Numbered from the stretch's first letter, positions 48,353 through 58,858 are shown. The stretch is DNA of 64,000 bases from Curvibacter sp. AEP1-3 (GCF_002163715.1 NZ_CP015698.1:2343001-2407000), one strand, 5' to 3'. Translations and numbers: made by a program. The notes: generated by a model from the letters alone, not told the origin.

Positions 48353-49906
48353 TTAGGCAAAAGACTTCTTGAACGCAGCAATTGCAGCGTTCAACTCAGC
48401 TTCAGCATCCTTGTCCATTGCCTTGTCTGCTTCCAGCTTGGCCAACAGGGCCGCGTGCTTGTCCTTCAGGAAAGCATGCAGGCCGTGTTCGAACGCCAGC
48501 ACCTTTTTCACTTCGATGTCGTCCATGAAACCCTTGTTCACGGCAAACAGCGTAGCGCCCATCAGGCTGATGGTCAGGGGGCTGTACTGGGCTTGCTTCA
48601 GCAATTCAGTCACGCGTGCGCCACGATCCAACTGCTTGCGGGTAGCTTCGTCCAGATCGGAAGCGAACTGCGCGAACGCTGCCAGTTCACGGTACTGGGC
48701 CAAGTCGGTACGGATACCACCGGACAGGTTCTTCACCAGCTTGGTTTGCGCTGCGCCACCGACGCGGGACACGGAGATACCGGCGTTGATAGCGGGGCGG
48801 ATACCGGCGTTGAACAACGAGGTTTCCAAGAAGATCTGACCGTCAGTGATGGAAATCACGTTGGTAGGAACGAAGGCAGACACGTCACCTGCTTGGGTTT
48901 CGATGATTGGCAATGCGGTCAAAGAACCGGTCTTGCCCTTCACGGCGCCCTTGGTGAACGCTTCCACGTAGTCAGCGTTCACGCGAGCTGCGCGTTCCAG
49001 CAAACGGCTGTGGAGATAGAACACGTCGCCGGGGTAAGCTTCGCGGCCTGGAGGACGACGCAACAGCAAGGAAACCTGGCGATAGGCCACTGCTTGCTTG
49101 GACAAGTCGTCGTACACGATCAGGGCGTCTTCGCCACGGTCACGGAAGTACTCGCCCATGGTGCAGCCTGAGTAGGCAGACACGTACTGCATCGCTGCAG
49201 ACTCAGAGGCAGTAGCAGCCACCACAATGGTGTACTCCATGGCACCGGCTTGTTCCAGTGCGCGCACCACGTTCTTGACAGAAGAAGCCTTCTGACCGAT
49301 CGCTACGTACACGCAGGTCATGTTTTGACCCTTCTGGTTGATGATCGCGTCAATCGCCACGGCAGTCTTGCCGGTCTGACGGTCACCGATGATCAATTCG
49401 CGCTGACCACGGCCGACGGGAACCATGGAGTCGATAGACTTCAGGCCGGTCTGCATAGGCTGGCTCACGGATTCGCGGGCGATCACACCAGGTGCCACCT
49501 TTTCGATCACGTCAGTCATCTTGGCGTTGATAGGACCTTTGCCGTCGATAGGCTGACCCAGCGCGTTGACCACGCGGCCACGCAACTCGGGACCCACGGG
49601 CACTTCCAGAATACGACCTGTGCATTTCACAGTGTCGCCTTCGGAAATGTGCTCGTACTCACCCAAAATCACGGAACCCACGGAATCACGTTCCAGGTTC
49701 AATGCCAGACCGTAGGTGGGCAAGCCATCGCTACCGGCGGGGAATTCCAACATTTCGCCCTGCATCACGTCGGACAGACCGTGAATGCGGCAGATACCGT
49801 CGGTCACAGAAACCACGGTACCTTGGTTGCGGATGTCTGCGCTCGCGGACAAACCGTCAATGCGGCTCTTGATCAATTCAGAAATTTCTGCGGGATTGAG
49901 TTGCAT
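48353..49906 (-). CDS. atpA: F-type ATP synthase alpha subunit
   Basis: 517 aa, AAGGAAAGA before the ATG. Non-catalytic nucleotide site: [18 protein letters not shown]. It also shows [39 protein letters not shown] and [17 protein letters not shown]-terminal start [16 protein letters not shown] is typical of Betaproteobacteria. Confidence 0.99.
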   Translation of the reverse strand: MQLNPAEISELIKSRIDGLSASADIRNQGTVVSVTDGICRIHGLSDVMQGEMLEFPAGSDGLPTYGLALNLERDSVGSVILGEYEHISEGDTVKCTGRILEVPVGPELRGRVVNALGQPIDGKGPINAKMTDVIEKVAPGVIARESVSQPMQTGLKSIDSMVPVGRGQRELIIGDRQTGKTAVAIDAIINQKGQNMTCVYVAIGQKASSVKNVVRALEQAGAMEYTIVVAATASESAAMQYVSAYSGCTMGEYFRDRGEDALIVYDDLSKQAVAYRQVSLLLRRPPGREAYPGDVFYLHSRLLERAARVNADYVEAFTKGAVKGKTGSLTALPIIETQAGDVSAFVPTNVISITDGQIFLETSLFNAGIRPAINAGISVSRVGGAAQTKLVKNLSGGIRTDLAQYRELAAFAQFASDLDEATRKQLDRGARVTELLKQAQYSPLTISLMGATLFAVNKGFMDDIEVKKVLAFEHGLHAFLKDKHAALLAKLEADKAMDKDAEAELNAAIAAFKKSFA

Positions 49907-49954
49907 GACTCTTTCCTTCTTTCTTTGGTTGGGCTGACAGCGAAAGGCTAAGCC

Positions 49955-50485
49955 TTACGCTGAAAGAGCCACTTTCATTTGTTCCAGACGGGCCTTGACG
50001 GATGTGTCAAGAACTTCGTCACCCACCACCACGCGGATCCCGCCGATCAATTCAGCGTCCAACTCAACGGAAAGGTTGAGTTTGCGGCCGAAACGCTTCT
50101 CGAGAGAAGCGGCGACTTCCGCCAATGCAGCTGCATCGATCGGGAAGGCGCTGTACACAACGGCATCAGAAAAGCCGCCTTGGGCGTTCTTCAGTGCACG
50201 GAACTGGGCTGCGATTTCCGGCAACGCTGCGAGGCGTCCGTTATCGATCACAGTGCGCAGGAAGTTCTTTCCCTGCTCAGGCAATGCAGCCTTGATAACT
50301 CCGGCAACCAAGTCAAAAACTTGAGTGTTGGAGCTATTGGGGTTGCCGGCGAATTGCTGCAGTTGGCTGTTGCGCGCAACTTCAGCAAGTTCGTCCAGCC
50401 ACACAGCTGCAGCGCTCAAGTCCGCTTGCGTAGCCTTGAACAAAGCTTCGGCGTAAGGCCTGGCGATGGTGGCAAGTTCAGCCAT
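49955..50485 (-). CDS. atpH: F-type ATP synthase delta subunit
   Basis: 176 aa. [19 protein letters not shown] at the N-terminus and the C-terminal signature [20 protein letters not shown]. Part of the peripheral stalk, linking F1 to the b subunits. It sits between atpF and atpA in the canonical order. Confidence 0.97.
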   Translation of the reverse strand: MAELATIARPYAEALFKATQADLSAAAVWLDELAEVARNSQLQQFAGNPNSSNTQVFDLVAGVIKAALPEQGKNFLRTVIDNGRLAALPEIAAQFRALKNAQGGFSDAVVYSAFPIDAAALAEVAASLEKRFGRKLNLSVELDAELIGGIRVVVGDEVLDTSVKARLEQMKVALSA

Positions 50486-50494
50486 GTGATTCCC

Positions 50495-50965
50495 TTACAG
50501 CTCAGTCTTCAGGCGGGACAGCAGATCTGCGTGCACGCCAGCATTGACTTCCTTGCGCAGGATCTGCTCAGCACCTTTGACGGCAAGAGCGGCGACCTGT
50601 TCACGCAAAGCGTCCCGGGCCTTCACGGACTGCTGCTCGGCTTCAGCCTTTGCAGCGGCAATGATGCGGTTGCCTTCTTCCACGGCGCGAGCCTTGGCTT
50701 CTTCGACAATCGTCTGGGCACGGCGCTCGGCATCAGCCAAGCGAGTTGCAGTTTCATTGCGTGATGTAGCCAGTTCGGCTTCCACGCGCTTGTTGGCGTT
50801 GGCGAGTTCCGCCTTGGCCTTGTCGGCGGCAGCAAGGCCGTCGGCGATCTTCTGTGCCCGCTCGTCCAGCGCTTTTGTGATCGGGGGCCACACGAATTTC
50901 ATCGTGAACCACACCAAGATCGCAAAAACGATAGCCTGCAGGAACAGGGTAGCGTTAATGTTCAC
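50495..50965 (-). CDS. atpF: F-type ATP synthase b subunit
   Basis: 156 aa from GTG 50965 ([20 protein letters not shown]). One N-terminal membrane helix followed by a long charged coiled coil ([36 protein letters not shown]). Dimer forms the peripheral stator stalk. Confidence 0.97.
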   Translation of the reverse strand: MNINATLFLQAIVFAILVWFTMKFVWPPITKALDERAQKIADGLAAADKAKAELANANKRVEAELATSRNETATRLADAERRAQTIVEEAKARAVEEGNRIIAAAKAEAEQQSVKARDALREQVAALAVKGAEQILRKEVNAGVHADLLSRLKTEL

Positions 50966-51001
50966 GGTTTGATTCCTTCTCTAACGTGAAGGGGCCGTTG
51001 A

Positions 51002-51259
<258 letters not shown>

Positions 51260-51310
51260 CTAAAAGTTAGTGGAAAAGAAAAAGAAAAACGAAACAGAGA
51301 AAAAGTTACA

Positions 51311-52189
51311 TCAATGTGCGTCGTGCGCTTGACCGGTATAGATCAGCGTCAACATCATAAAGATGAAGGCTTGCAAGGTGATCACGAGGATGTGGAACAG
51401 TGTCCACACGGTTCCGGCGACGATGTGACCAATGGCCAAACCAACACCGGTTGCCGACAGCGCCCAGCCGCCACCCATCAGGGCAATCAACATGAACACC
51501 AATTCACCTGCAAACATGTTGCCGAACAACCGCATGCCATGGGACACGGTTTTGGCAAGGTATTCGATCATCTGCATCAGGAAGTTCACGGGATACAAAG
51601 CCCAGTGATCACCGAAAGGTGCAGCAATCAGTTCGTGCGCCCAGCCACCCAGACCCTTGATCTTGATGTTGTAAACCAGGCAGACAAACAAAACAGAGCA
51701 GGACAAACCCAATGTGGTCGACAAATCAGCGGTAGGAACCACGCGCATGTAGTCTTTGAAGCCCATGGCAGGACCGGCGCTGTGCCAGATGGCAGGAATC
51801 AGGTCGACTGGCAACATGTCCATGGCGTTCATCAGGAAAATCCAGACAAACACTGTCAAAGCCAAAGGAGAAATCAACTTGCGGCTGGTGGCATTGTGAA
51901 TCACGCCCTTGGCCTGGTTCTCCACCATCTCGGACAGGATTTCTACAGCCGCCTGGAAACGACCGGGAACTCCGGAAGTTGCCTTGCGGGCTGCATTCCA
52001 CAAAAGGAAACATCCCAAAACACCTAGGACCACCGAGAAAAAGACGGAGTCCAGATTGAACAGGCTGAAGTCAACAATGCTCGTTTGCTTGACGCTTTCG
52101 AAGTCAAAGTTTTTCTGCAAGTGCTGCAGGTGGTGCTGAATGTACTCACCAGCAGATGGGGCATGGGTTTCAGCGTGTTCAGAAGCCAT
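51311..52189 (-). CDS. atpB: F-type ATP synthase a subunit
   Basis: 292 aa with about six membrane helices. The essential Arg is in VSHGMRLFGNMFAGE, and LISPLALTVFVWIFLMNAMD is the usual second block. It forms the proton half-channels against the c ring. Confidence 0.98.
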   Translation of the reverse strand: MASEHAETHAPSAGEYIQHHLQHLQKNFDFESVKQTSIVDFSLFNLDSVFFSVVLGVLGCFLLWNAARKATSGVPGRFQAAVEILSEMVENQAKGVIHNATSRKLISPLALTVFVWIFLMNAMDMLPVDLIPAIWHSAGPAMGFKDYMRVVPTADLSTTLGLSCSVLFVCLVYNIKIKGLGGWAHELIAAPFGDHWALYPVNFLMQMIEYLAKTVSHGMRLFGNMFAGELVFMLIALMGGGWALSATGVGLAIGHIVAGTVWTLFHILVITLQAFIFMMLTLIYTGQAHDAH

Positions 52190-52202
52190 ATGTCACCAAA
52201 AT

Positions 52203-52703
52203 TCAAAGGTTTACAGCGGGATGCCGGTGCTTGGATTGCAGCCACGCGGCTACCCAGTACACCTTCATCGTCACCACGAAGCCAACCACGAGGGCCAGCC
52301 AATTCAGCGCGGGAACCAGTTTGGGAGCCGCCAGCAGCAATGCCACCGTCAAAACCACCTTCACTACTTCCCACACCACAAAACTCAAAAAGGCCGCCCC
52401 AGAGTCCTTCAACAATGCTTGCCTGCGCAATCCGCGGGCCAACACCATGGCAGGAACAATCACAGCCAACGCTCCGTATGCCGCAGACACTCCTGCTGCA
52501 TGACCGAAGCTCCAACCCGCAATCGTCGCAACCACCAGAGCGGTTGCAATCTGCATACCGATGACCCGCCAAGGGGATACCGGAGGGTTGCGCTGGCGCC
52601 ATTGCCGGGCTTCTTCAGCCGTCAGGGGCTTGAACTCCTCATCCGACCCCCCATCTGGGTTGTCAGAGTCTGCGGAAACAGGGGCTGCGTGCGTGTTTGT
52701 CAT
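52203..52703 (-). CDS. atpI: ATP synthase I-like assembly protein
   Basis: 166 aa from ATG 52703 (MTNTHAAPVSADSDN). An acidic N-terminal 35 residues precede four predicted membrane helices (IGMQIATALVVATIAGWSFG, AYGALAVIVPAMVLARG, VVWEVVKVVLTVALLLAAPK, LVVGFVVTMKVYWVAAW). It heads the operon as atpI usually does and probably helps c-ring assembly. The family is poorly conserved, so the call relies partly on position. Confidence 0.85.
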   Translation of the reverse strand: MTNTHAAPVSADSDNPDGGSDEEFKPLTAEEARQWRQRNPPVSPWRVIGMQIATALVVATIAGWSFGHAAGVSAAYGALAVIVPAMVLARGLRRQALLKDSGAAFLSFVVWEVVKVVLTVALLLAAPKLVPALNWLALVVGFVVTMKVYWVAAWLQSKHRHPAVNL

Positions 52704-52955
52704 TGTCAAATTCGCGCTCAGACTGCTACCCAGTTCAATGCACAGCCTCTGATTATACGTAGAAACCCGCTTTCACCAGCAAATCCGCGAAATCCCCACA
52801 GCATCAGTTCTCTGTAAGGATGCGCAGTCAGGCGCCACGCAGGCAAAACCGCGGCGACGATAATGCGCAAACACGGTTGCCTGGCGCTTTGTTACAGGCA
52901 TCTATGACTGTGCTGTGACAGGCACGGCATGACCACTCATTTGAAAGGCGCATCA

Positions 52956-53258
52956 ATGGCCACCCCACCGACACCCGGCAACTTTCCGGAAATCTCACGC
53001 GCTGAATCCTTGATCGAGTACCCCTCCCAATTCCCCATCAAGGTGATGGGGCATAAGGTGGATGGATTGGTGCATGCCATCACCATGATCGCCAAGGAAT
53101 TCGACCCCGGCTTTGACGCGTCCACCATCGAATTGCGCGAGAGCAAGGGCGGCAACTACCTCGGCGTGACCATCACCATCACCGCCACCAGCCGCGAGCA
53201 GCTCGATGAGCTGTACCGCACCTTGAGCACGCACCCCATGGTGAAAGTGGTGCTGTAA
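52956..53258 (+). CDS. ybeD: YbeD family (DUF493) protein
   Basis: 100 aa from ATG 52956; ATG 52929 would add nine residues. ACT-like small domain: [64 protein letters not shown] shortened here to [14 protein letters not shown]. It is placed ahead of lipB as in many Proteobacteria, and may be a regulator of lipoate enzymes. Divergent from the atp operon. Confidence 0.92.
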   Translation: MATPPTPGNFPEISRAESLIEYPSQFPIKVMGHKVDGLVHAITMIAKEFDPGFDASTIELRESKGGNYLGVTITITATSREQLDELYRTLSTHPMVKVVL

Positions 53259-53262
53259 AGCG

Positions 53263-53967
53263 GTGGGCATCGACCTCCAGCAGCGTGGCCGGTTGGACTA
53301 TGTGCCAACCTATGAAGCCATGCAAAGTTTTACCAACGAAAGAGACGTGGGACCCTCGTCGGAAGTGCGCGACCAGCTATGGATTTGTGAGCACCCTCCC
53401 GTTTTCACACAGGGCCTCGCAGGCAAGCCGGAACACATCTTTATGCCCGGCGACATTCCGGTGGTGCAAACCAACCGGGGCGGACAGGTAACGTACCACG
53501 GCCCCGGGCAGGTGATGGGCTACCCCATGATTGATCTCAAGCGCGCAGGCTATTTCGTCAAAGAATACGTGTACCGCATTGAAGAGGCGGTGATCAAAAC
53601 GCTGTTCCATTTTGGGGTGACCGGGCACCGCGTCGCAGGTGCGCCCGGCATTTACGTACGACTGGACGACCCCACCGGTCACGCGTCCTTGGTGCAACGC
53701 CCACAGCACGGCGCCGCCACCCGCTCCGACCCGGATTTCACGGGGCTGGGCAAGATTTCGGCATTGGGCATCAAAGTCAGCCGCAACTGCACGTACCACG
53801 GCGTCGCCCTGAATGTGGCCATGGACCTGGAACCCTTCTCACGTATCAACCCTTGCGGCTATGCCAAGCTCCAAACGGTGGATCTTTCTACAATCGGGGT
53901 CCAAGTCAGCTGGCAGGACGCCGCTGATGTGTTGGGCCACAAGCTCGCCACTTACCTTGCACCCTGA
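53263..53967 (+). CDS. lipB: Octanoyl-[ACP]:protein octanoyltransferase
   Basis: 234 aa, GTG start four bases after ybeD. Motifs: [49 protein letters not shown] with the catalytic Lys, and the catalytic Cys in [10 protein letters not shown]. It moves octanoate from acyl carrier protein to lipoyl domains, the first step of lipoate synthesis; lipA acts next. It contains a 15-residue insertion ([16 protein letters not shown]) after the AGAPGIYV strand. Confidence 0.97.
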   Translation: MGIDLQQRGRLDYVPTYEAMQSFTNERDVGPSSEVRDQLWICEHPPVFTQGLAGKPEHIFMPGDIPVVQTNRGGQVTYHGPGQVMGYPMIDLKRAGYFVKEYVYRIEEAVIKTLFHFGVTGHRVAGAPGIYVRLDDPTGHASLVQRPQHGAATRSDPDFTGLGKISALGIKVSRNCTYHGVALNVAMDLEPFSRINPCGYAKLQTVDLSTIGVQVSWQDAADVLGHKLATYLAP

Positions 53968-54010
53968 GGGTGCCACCGGGGCAACTGCCTCCCTGAACCT
54001 ACGCCACACC

Positions 54011-55036
54011 ATGAGCCAAAGCGACACCACCCGCGACTCCAGCACCGCCAACCCCACCGTGCGCGAAGCCCAATCGACCGCGGACTACAACCCATTGGCC
54101 AAGCAAAAAGCACAGGCCAAATTGGCGCGCATCCCGGTCAAGGTGCAGCAAGGTGAAGTGCTGAAAAAGCCGGACTGGATCCGCGTCAAAGCCGGTAGCC
54201 CGACCACCCGCTTCTACGAAATCAAGGAGACACTGCGGGCCAACAAGCTGGTTACCGTGTGCGAGGAAGCCAGCTGCCCTAACATTGGTGAATGCTTCGG
54301 CAAAGGCACAGCCACTTTCATGATCATGGGTGACAAGTGCACCCGCCGCTGCCCCTTCTGCGATGTGGGCCACGGCCGTCCCGACCCGCTGGATGTGAAC
54401 GAGCCCGACAACCTGGCCAAGACGATTGCCCAGCTCAAACTCAATTACGTGGTGATTACCAGCGTGGACCGCGACGACCTGCGCGACGGCGGTGCCGGCC
54501 ACTTCGTGGAGTGCATCCGCAAAACGCGCGAACTCTCACCCAAGACGCAGATCGAGGTGCTGGTGCCTGACTTTCGCGGCCGCGACGACCGGGCGCTCGA
54601 AATTCTGAAGGCCGCGCCGCCCGATGTGATGAACCACAACCTGGAAACCATTCCCCGCCTCTACAAGGAAGCGCGCCCCGGGTCGGATTACCAATTTTCA
54701 CTGAACCTGCTCAAGAAGTTCAAGGCGCTGTTCCCCGACGTGCCCACCAAGAGCGGCTTGATGGTCGGCTTGGGCGAGACCGACGATGAAATCCTCGAAG
54801 TAATGCGCGACATGCGCGCCCACAACATCGAAATGCTGACCATCGGCCAGTACCTCGCCCCAAGCACCAGCCACCTGCCGGTGCGCCGCTATGTGCACCC
54901 CGACACCTTCAAGATGTTCGAGGACGAGGCCTACAAGATGGGCTTCAAGCACGCCGCGGTCGGTGCCATGGTGCGCTCCAGCTACCACGCGGACGTTCAA
55001 GCCGGTCACGCAATGAGTGCTGTGAACAATCAGTAG
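54011..55036 (+). CDS. lipA: Lipoyl synthase
   Basis: 341 aa from ATG 54011; an earlier in-frame start would overlap lipB. A radical SAM enzyme with two clusters: auxiliary [12 protein letters not shown] and radical [30 protein letters not shown] and [13 protein letters not shown] are conserved. It inserts two sulfurs into octanoyl groups. It is the last housekeeping gene before the accessory region. Confidence 0.98.
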   Translation: MSQSDTTRDSSTANPTVREAQSTADYNPLAKQKAQAKLARIPVKVQQGEVLKKPDWIRVKAGSPTTRFYEIKETLRANKLVTVCEEASCPNIGECFGKGTATFMIMGDKCTRRCPFCDVGHGRPDPLDVNEPDNLAKTIAQLKLNYVVITSVDRDDLRDGGAGHFVECIRKTRELSPKTQIEVLVPDFRGRDDRALEILKAAPPDVMNHNLETIPRLYKEARPGSDYQFSLNLLKKFKALFPDVPTKSGLMVGLGETDDEILEVMRDMRAHNIEMLTIGQYLAPSTSHLPVRRYVHPDTFKMFEDEAYKMGFKHAAVGAMVRSSYHADVQAGHAMSAVNNQ

Positions 55037-55059
55037 AATAAGAGAAAAATTAGAAGTTA

Positions 55060-56793
55060 GTGAGAAAAATCAATAGAGATTTTTCGAATTCAGTTGGCGG
55101 AAACTACGAATCCTCCAATGGAACTCCAAGAATTTCGGTGTTTCCGCAGGACCAATCTCATTGGCGGATTGACTGGTTCGGCGACATTGCATTCCCCGAT
55201 AGATCGGTTCGCAGGAAGCAACCATCGGTTTTTTTGCACCTCTCGCGCCTTGCGGATGAGCGCTTCCGATCGGATCCGTCGGTCTTGCTGCACCCACAGT
55301 GCACCGGCCCAGCAAAGCTTCAAAGACGAATCTGGGTCTCGGTCGGCACCCTGGCACTGGTTCGAATCGGAGACATTTGGCACAAGGGCGGATTAGCACT
55401 GCGTCCCGATTACGAATTGGAAGAGTTTGCGAGCCTTCAAGTTGACCCGGGGTCAACGGCCATTGTCAAAGCCGGCTTGAATCTCAATAACGAGGGTTTC
55501 CTGCTCCCCATTAGTGAGCATCCCTGGCACATCCAGTGCACGCAGTCCTACTGCTTGATGGTCCAGCTTCCCCATGACCGCAGACTGATCATCCCCTGCG
55601 TGGAGTTGGCCCGCTTTTACTTCGGGTCGTCCAGCGGACTGATTTCCCGGCTGTTCCTGCCGCCTCTGTTTCGTGATGCGCTGTTTTCCAGCGCCTCGCT
55701 GGATCCTTATTCCCGCAGGCTTCAAATTGATCTAGCAGACAAGATGTCTGGCGCCTCAGCCGCAGATATTGGTCGGATCGCCATGGACCCTATCGCTGCG
55801 CGGGCAGCGCGGATTGTCGGAAACTCTTGCCTCAGAGCATCTACTGCCGGACTGCCCATCTATCCACAAGCGCGCTTTCCCTTTGAAGGAAAGACGAACC
55901 TGATTGCATCAGGCCGTTGGCTTTCCCATGGCGGAGTCCCCAAGTCGACCTTCTTGGTTTACAACCTGCGCTCCTGCTCACACCCGTTCCCATTCCGCTC
56001 GCTCCAGTACACCACTAAGGGGGCGCAGCCGCGCCCCAAACTCCCAAATCAGGCCCGAAGTCCAACAGAAGAACCCAGAATCCTGCGCTCGTCTGCACCT
56101 GAGGTTAAAAATCCGGCTTTGGTCGAGAAAGACGCTTCCAGCAAGCTCGCTGGCAAGACCAGGCAGGTCAGGGAATTAGCACGCTTCCCTGACCTGGAAC
56201 GGAAGTCCATCTGGCGAAGTATGCGGCTCATGGCAGACGAATCTGCCACTGAACATGTCAACTCCGGCGCTCCAACCATCGACTCCATGGCAGTTGGAGA
56301 GCCCGGTTCGGGCCGACGCGTGCGCCCGGTTGAGTTGTCTGTCGTTTCCGCAAAGGCATCTGGCAAGCAGGAGGTGATACCTCTGTTTTTGCAGGATACG
56401 GTGGAAGACCTCAAGCAATTGAAAGGGTTGACCGTAGAACTCCTCACAGAAAGTCTAGAAGATGGCTGGACCGTACCCATCTCGGTGCTGGCTAACTCTG
56501 ATGGCGAGGTGGCACCAGAACTGATGATCGACTGCCCAGAGCATGGTCTGCGCATGCGCAAGGCAGCTGTTTTTGCATTCAAACGTAAATCTGAGCATTT
56601 GTGCGCTGTCGTCATCGAGGCCAATCCACCCCATACCAAAATCATCCCCACCACTGGCCAAGATGAGAATGAAGTCTGGTTGACCCTGCGCTGCGCGGCC
56701 GTGGACTTCTCCAAGGCCGCACCCAGCGATACGCTTGATGCGCCACTCGCAGAGTTGATCTCCTGGGTGTTTGACGAAGAGGATCCAGTCTAA
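55060..56793 (+). CDS. 577-aa protein of unknown function, possible TnsE-like layout
   Basis: GTG start at 55060, 23 bp after lipA; no strong ribosome site. No signal peptide or membrane segment. Three parts can be seen. Residues 1-130 are beta-rich with WRIDWFGDIAF. Residues 140-260 contain HDRRLIIPCVELARFYFGSS followed by a mixed segment. A low-complexity linker (300-430) leads to a C-terminal domain from about 445 (VEDLKQLKGLTVELL, RKAAVFAFKRKSEHLCAVVIEA, ending LAELISWVFDEEDPV). The IP-x-x-ELAR motif and the final LLEV/VVIEA-type block recall Tn7 TnsE from memory. No transposase gene is next to it. Treat the relationship as a hypothesis. Confidence 0.6.
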   Translation: MRKINRDFSNSVGGNYESSNGTPRISVFPQDQSHWRIDWFGDIAFPDRSVRRKQPSVFLHLSRLADERFRSDPSVLLHPQCTGPAKLQRRIWVSVGTLALVRIGDIWHKGGLALRPDYELEEFASLQVDPGSTAIVKAGLNLNNEGFLLPISEHPWHIQCTQSYCLMVQLPHDRRLIIPCVELARFYFGSSSGLISRLFLPPLFRDALFSSASLDPYSRRLQIDLADKMSGASAADIGRIAMDPIAARAARIVGNSCLRASTAGLPIYPQARFPFEGKTNLIASGRWLSHGGVPKSTFLVYNLRSCSHPFPFRSLQYTTKGAQPRPKLPNQARSPTEEPRILRSSAPEVKNPALVEKDASSKLAGKTRQVRELARFPDLERKSIWRSMRLMADESATEHVNSGAPTIDSMAVGEPGSGRRVRPVELSVVSAKASGKQEVIPLFLQDTVEDLKQLKGLTVELLTESLEDGWTVPISVLANSDGEVAPELMIDCPEHGLRMRKAAVFAFKRKSEHLCAVVIEANPPHTKIIPTTGQDENEVWLTLRCAAVDFSKAAPSDTLDAPLAELISWVFDEEDPV

Positions 56794-56858
56794 AGCCGCA
56801 GGGCGTCGATTACCGCTGAAAGCTAACTGACCTCGGATGGAGTCTTGATCACCCGCCA

Positions 56859-57428
56859 TTATTGAACCTTGCGCAGTAAGGCCTTGACCCTTGCAAAGCC
56901 TTCCGGGGTCTCTGCGACTTTTTCTGGTGCAAGCCCATCCAGTTTGTCGTGAGGGGTGTCTAACCAACGGCGGGCTTTCAGCAAGTCGCCCAACGTCTTA
57001 CATGCCAAGTTGTCCAATTCGGCAAGCCGCTCGTAGTCTGGGCTGCCAAACTCCCGCCCAACGGGCGCCATCCTGTCCCAATCGGCCATGTCATCAACCG
57101 GCGGGCCCTGGCGCATTTGCGCACTTGAAACCTCAATTCCTGGAGAAACCTTGAACATGCCCTTGAGTTCCAGCCCTGATTTGTCGCGTGCTGGGGCCAA
57201 GCGCAGCCAAGCCTCAAAAGCGGCTTGCAGGTCGAGCCAGAGTTCTGCTGATGTCCCAAAGGCGCGTGCAAGCTTGGTTGCCAAACTGGTGTCGATGTTG
57301 GCTGTACCAGTGATCAAATTGGATAAATGCTCCTGACCTATCCCAATTTTGGCAGCAGCATCAGCCAAACTCATTCCACCAAGGTACTGGGCCAGGACTG
57401 CGCCCGGTTTCGGAGGATCCGACGTCAC
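56859..57428 (-). CDS. HigA-type HTH protein with a C-terminal ParS/MbcA-like segment
   Basis: 189 aa from GTG 57428, preceded by AGGAG. An XRE-type HTH near residues 18-62 (MSLADAAAKIGIGQEHLSNLITGTANID then KLARAFGTSAELWLDLQAAFE) is the HigA pattern. The last 45 residues (LGDLLKARRWLDTPHDKLDGL then PEKVAETPEGFARVKALL) resemble the toxin-binding end of Xre-MbcA-ParS antitoxins. The gene therefore looks like an antitoxin or autoregulator. No intact toxin gene is next to it: only an open 28-codon frame without a start (57425-57511) overlaps its start. Confidence 0.65.
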   Translation of the reverse strand: MTSDPPKPGAVLAQYLGGMSLADAAAKIGIGQEHLSNLITGTANIDTSLATKLARAFGTSAELWLDLQAAFEAWLRLAPARDKSGLELKGMFKVSPGIEVSSAQMRQGPPVDDMADWDRMAPVGREFGSPDYERLAELDNLACKTLGDLLKARRWLDTPHDKLDGLAPEKVAETPEGFARVKALLRKVQ

Positions 57429-57511
57429 TTTTGCTTCTCCTGAAGATCACCATCGAACAAATAATAGCCCTCCTTGATTTGCCTGTGTACCGCATGGATT
57501 GAGCCAAATCT
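57425..57511 (-). pseudogene. Possible remnant of a toxin or leader frame
   Basis: An open frame of 28 codons with no start codon, preceded by TAG, ending in TGA that overlaps the GTG start of the HTH gene (GTGA). It reads like a real protein end (RQIKEGYYLFDGDLQEKQK). It could be a decayed toxin gene, or nothing. Confidence 0.3.
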
Positions 57512-57617
57512 CTACACATGGAGTTGTCGCGAAGACGCTTACAAATCACGGCCAAACGAGGTTGTGCTTATGCATACCCCTTAACTTCACGAAGCAGCCA
57601 CCTAGACTGGACGTTTT

Positions 57618-58109
57618 ATGGATACCCACCAACAGCCGGTTTGGCAGGCTTACCCAGTACAAGTCCTATTCATCGATTTTGATGGTGTTCTGCACCCGGA
57701 GTTCTGCCATGAATCTCAGCACTTTATGCATAGGGACAGCTTTGAGGCGATTCTTCGTGCGTTCCCGAAGATGGATGTCGTGATTTCCAGCACCTGGCGC
57801 TTGAAACGCCAATTGCCTGAACTCAAAGCGTTGTTTTCTGAAGATGTGGCAGAAAGGGTGATTGGTTTAACACCACTGTACGCAGAACTAGAGAACATTC
57901 CAGACCGGCTGGTTGGCTATGAGCGGGAAGCCGAATGCTTGGCTTGGCTTCAACGCCATGACCGAGCCTCCCAGTCATGGCTAGCACTGGATGACCGATC
58001 ATGGAACTTCAGGCCGTTCAACCGCAACGTATTTCTTTTGGACGGCCATGTGGGGCTTGATGCAAATGCGGCAGGTGGATTGCTTGCCCGCTTGTCCCAA
58101 AGCTGCTGA
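57618..58109 (+). CDS. HAD-fold protein, Swiss Army Knife RNA-repair type
   Basis: 163 aa. HAD motif I LFIDFDGVLHPEF, motif II in VVISSTWRLKRQLPEL, and the end motif LALDDRSWNFRPFNRNVFLLDG, plus the phrase VIGLTPLYAELENIPDR and WLQRHD. This is the HAD domain found in proteins linked to RNA repair or conflict systems. Here it stands alone, without a ligase or RNA-modifying domain. Substrate unknown. It is transcribed away from the HTH gene. Confidence 0.75.
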   Translation: MDTHQQPVWQAYPVQVLFIDFDGVLHPEFCHESQHFMHRDSFEAILRAFPKMDVVISSTWRLKRQLPELKALFSEDVAERVIGLTPLYAELENIPDRLVGYEREAECLAWLQRHDRASQSWLALDDRSWNFRPFNRNVFLLDGHVGLDANAAGGLLARLSQSC

Positions 58110-58139
58110 AGCGCACATAAGACTCCAGAACCAAATACG

Positions 58140-58362
58140 TTAAAATCACCGACAACATAGCCGCCACGCCTCTGCTTCAGCACGCGCAACCTTGGCGGCT
58201 TTTTATTTTTTCCTGCCTCCGGCCAGCGCCATTGTTTTCGTAACTTGCGCTGGCTGCATATCATTTTGGCTGTGTGTCGCTGGCCAGGGCTGGGAGCACT
58301 GCCTGATTGCATCGGCAACATGCAAAAGGCCGGATTGATGTCGATGCCGATCTAAGTTTTAC
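58140..58362 (+). other. Stem-loop and flanking sequence resembling satellite-prophage DNA
   Basis: A stem AGCCGCCA (58159-58166) / TGGCGGCT (58193-58200) is followed by a T-rich run, and could act as a terminator or an RNA element. The following 160 bp read, in one frame without a start, as RNLRWLHIILAVCRWPG and GNMQKAGLMSMPI. From memory similar strings occur beside prophage or P4-like regulatory regions. I cannot verify the family. Confidence 0.35.
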
Positions 58363-58788
58363 GCCCCCGCCCCCCCTAACAGTCCTCTTACGAATTTTTT
58401 TCCAAGGATCGCACAGCGTTCTAAGGACGCTTAGTGTTCATACGGTTTTCAGAGGTCTTTCATGGCATAGGCATCGGTGAACGTAGCCAAAGAAGTGCAC
58501 CATGAATTGCAGGGCTGGGATGCCTGGCAATCAGAAAATTGCTGGCAAGGCGGACAATCCACCAGCATGGCGAAACGCCAAGATACATGCAGCTAGAACT
58601 TACAAATCCTCGAATGCACTGAAAAATCGCTCGAAATTCGGGTGAAAAGCACAACCGCATTTCACAAAGCGATATTTGACACTTTTTTCCTTGTCAAATA
58701 CCACACTATTCTTCGTTGGTGTTTTGCAACATACGACACTAAGGTTGTCGTGACATCCTCGCCCAGCTTGGGTTTCAAGAGGGTTATC

Positions 58789-58804
58789 CTGTTTATATGA
58801 ACAG
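58789..58804. promoter_or_regulatory. LexA (SOS) box-like site
   Basis: CTGTTTATATGAACAG fits CTGT-N8-ACAG with an AT-rich centre; one more pair extends the symmetry (CCTGTT...AACAGG). A TTGACA at 58816-58821 lies just downstream. A match of this stringency is expected about once per 65 kb, so location rather than rarity is the argument. Confidence 0.45.
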
Positions 58805-58858
58805 GCCCTCCCCTCTTGACATAGCCTTAAACCCGAATAGGGAGATCAGTCTTAGGTG

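Noticed and set aside
57950..58321. 123-codon minus-strand frame
   Set aside because: Overlaps the HAD gene end and the stem-loop region; basic, low-information translation.
58364..58377. C-rich run as a functional element
   Set aside because: Low-complexity run with no flanking symmetry.
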